Assembly: GCF_000513135.1 (NCBI RefSeq)
Contig: NZ_BAUV01000042.1
Location: 1-36,373 of the forward strand
DNA from: Halalkalibacter akibai JCM 9157
GTDB taxonomy: Bacteria > Bacillota > Bacilli > Bacillales > Bacillaceae_D
Direction: 5' to 3'
Length of the DNA stretch: 36,373 bases
The notes beneath the pieces are model-generated. The model did not search any database and had not been told where the DNA came from. It worked only from the letters and a program-made list of their open reading frames with translations. The translations under genes were made by a program, and so were the position numbers. The stretch's first letter is position 1; the number at the start of each line of letters is the position of its first letter. Positions 35,179 through 36,373 of the stretch are shown one piece after another.

Positions 35179-36248
35179 ATGAAAAAATTAACAATGTTAG
35201 TAGTATCTTACTAATTGCTTTAGTGATGACAGCTTGTGGAGGCAGTGAGCCTACAGGCGGTGGTAATGGTGAATCAGGATTTGTTGGGGTATCAATGCCA
35301 AGTAAATCATTAGAGAGATGGGTTCACGACGGAGACAATATGGTAAAAGAACTTGAAGCTATGGATTACAAAGTTGTTCTTCAATATGCAGAGGATGTAG
35401 TTGAAACACAAGTTTCTCAAATTGAGAACATGATTACTCAAGGTGTTGATGTGTTAGTAATTGCAGCGATCGACGGAGAGGCATTAACAAACGTACTTCA
35501 AATGGCAGCGGATTCTGACATCCCAGTAATTGCTTATGACCGTTTAATTAGAGGTTCAGAACATGTAACGTACTATGCAACATTTGATAACTTTAAAGTA
35601 GGAGTTCAACAAGGAACTTATTTAGTGGAAGCGCTAGATTTAGAAAACCAAGCTGGTCCATTTAATATTGAATTATTTGGTGGTTCACCGGATGATAACA
35701 ATGCTTATTTCTTCTATAACGGAGCAATGTCTATTTTACAACCTTACATTGATTCAGGTAAATTAGTAGTGAAAAGTGGCCAAACTGGAATGGATAAAGT
35801 TGCTACACTAAACTGGAATGCAGCTAACTCACAATCTAGAATGGATAATCTTTTAAGTACTTTCTATACAGATGAAGAAGTGGATGCAGTATTATCTCCA
35901 AATGATGGTTTAGCAATTGGAATTATCTCTGCACTTAAAAACATTGGCTATACGGAGTTACCAGTTATAACTGGTCAAGATGCTGAATTACAATCATTAA
36001 AAGCAATTATTGCTGGTGATCAAGCAATGACAGTATTCAAGGATACAAGATTATTAGCTGAGAAGGTAGTTGAAATGGTTTCTGCTGTTATCGAAGGCGA
36101 AGAAGCGGAAGTAAATGATACAGAAACGTATGATAACGGAGTTAAAGTCATTCCATCTTATTTACTTGAGCCAATTCAAGTTGATATTAATAACTATGAA
36201 GAAGTAATTCTAGGTAGCGGCTATTATACAGAGGACCAATTAAACTAA
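35179..36248 (+). pseudogene. chvE: ChvE-family multiple-sugar-binding lipoprotein, broken by a one-base frameshift in the signal peptide
   Basis: A sugar ABC transporter binding protein very like Agrobacterium Chv[73 protein letters not shown] and SYLLEPIQV are all ChvE landmarks. The frame from the ATG at 35179 reads [11 protein letters not shown] and stops at 35212. Adding one T at 35208-35209 gives [11 protein letters not shown], a normal lipoprotein signal, and a 356-residue protein, the usual ChvE length. Without it, only a frame opening at GTG 35223 or ATG 35226 remains, with no ribosome binding site or signal peptide. GGGGGAAAAG precedes the ATG at 35179. ATPase and permease genes (gguA, gguB type) would be expected beyond the window. 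It may be a real mutation or a sequencing error. Confidence 0.88.
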
Positions 36249-36257
36249 TTTAAAGAG

Positions 36258-36305
36258 TTATCCCAAAGGTCATACTATAGACTTTTTGGGATAATTTTTT
36301 TTTTT
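36258..36305 (+). terminator. Intrinsic terminator after chvE
   Basis: TTATCCCAAA (36258-36267) pairs with TTTGGGATAA (36285-36294), with an inner GTC/GAC pairing, followed by about eleven Ts. It would leave chvE mRNA in excess over any downstream transporter genes, a common arrangement for binding proteins. Confidence 0.9.
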
Positions 36306-36323
36306 GGTTGAAAAGAGCTAGTG

Positions 36324-36341
36324 ATAAAAAAATGCTAAAAG
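36324..36341 (+). promoter_or_regulatory. Second occurrence of the AATGCTAAAAG motif
   Basis: ATAAAAAAATGCTAAAAG (36324-36341) resembles the sequence at 35004-35021 upstream of chvE, sharing the 11-mer AATGCTAAAAG exactly. It lies after the chvE terminator, where the control region of the next gene would begin. The last 68 bases of the window hold no gene. Confidence 0.35.
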
Positions 36342-36373
36342 GATAAAAAAGTACTGGTTAAGATGATGAAAAT

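Noticed and set aside
1-36373. CRISPR arrays, tRNA or rRNA genes, transposases or prophage genes
   Set aside because: No regularly spaced repeats, RNA gene signatures or mobile-element proteins were seen on either strand.

Overview
The window is chromosomal DNA of a low-GC, endospore-forming member of the Bacillaceae. The evidence is the core sporulation genes (dacF, spoIIAA-spoIIAB-sigF, spoVAC-D-EB-EA-F, an alpha/beta-type SASP), a SAM-I riboswitch, strong AGGAGG-type ribosome binding sites with frequent TTG/GTG starts, and catabolite-responsive (cre) elements. I cannot name the species from sequence alone; a Bacillus or alkaliphilic Bacillus relative is my guess.

Region 1 (1-10.8 kb) holds assorted accessory and housekeeping genes. 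These are a GC-rich repeat-like segment, an OmpR-type response regulator with a large multi-membrane histidine kinase, a DUF421/YetF membrane protein, a D-2-hydroxyacid dehydrogenase, a SwrC-like RND exporter, a glyoxalase-fold protein, a SASP with a sigma-G-type promoter, an Ohr/OsmC peroxidase and an alpha/beta hydrolase.

Region 2 (10.8-14.4 kb) is the spoIIA locus. dacF is broken by a one-base frameshift. It is followed by spoIIAA (anti-anti-sigma factor), spoIIAB (anti-sigma kinase) and sigF. Candidate Spo0A boxes and a sigma-H promoter lie just upstream of spoIIAA. A DinB-like gene converges on sigF across a bidirectional terminator.

Region 3 (14.5-20.3 kb) is the methionine salvage pathway as two divergent operons. 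mtnK-mtnA lies on the minus strand behind a SAM-I riboswitch. mtnW-X-B-D lies on the plus strand behind an ordinary promoter with no visible riboswitch. Together they take methylthioribose to the keto-acid precursor of methionine. An AsnB-type asparagine synthetase follows.

Region 4 (22.4-28.1 kb) is a spoVA operon (C, D, EB, EA, F) with a sigma-G-like promoter. It moves dipicolinic acid into the forespore and supports germination. lysA, with a structured leader, follows. spoVAA and spoVAB, which sit between sigF and spoVAC in Bacillus subtilis, are absent here; the mtn and asnB genes occupy that place.

Region 5 (28.1 kb-end) is a sugar-uptake locus: an AraC regulator, a GH4 glycosidase (probably alpha-galactosidase), a membrane-anchored sugar-binding sensor with a LytS/YesM-type kinase and a YesN-type regulator, then chvE. 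The chvE signal peptide is broken by a one-base frameshift. Each of the three transcription units (GH4, sensor trio, chvE) has a cre-like site. The layout matches the XylFII-LytS-YesN sensing system described in clostridia, with the transporter ATPase and permease genes expected just past the window's end.
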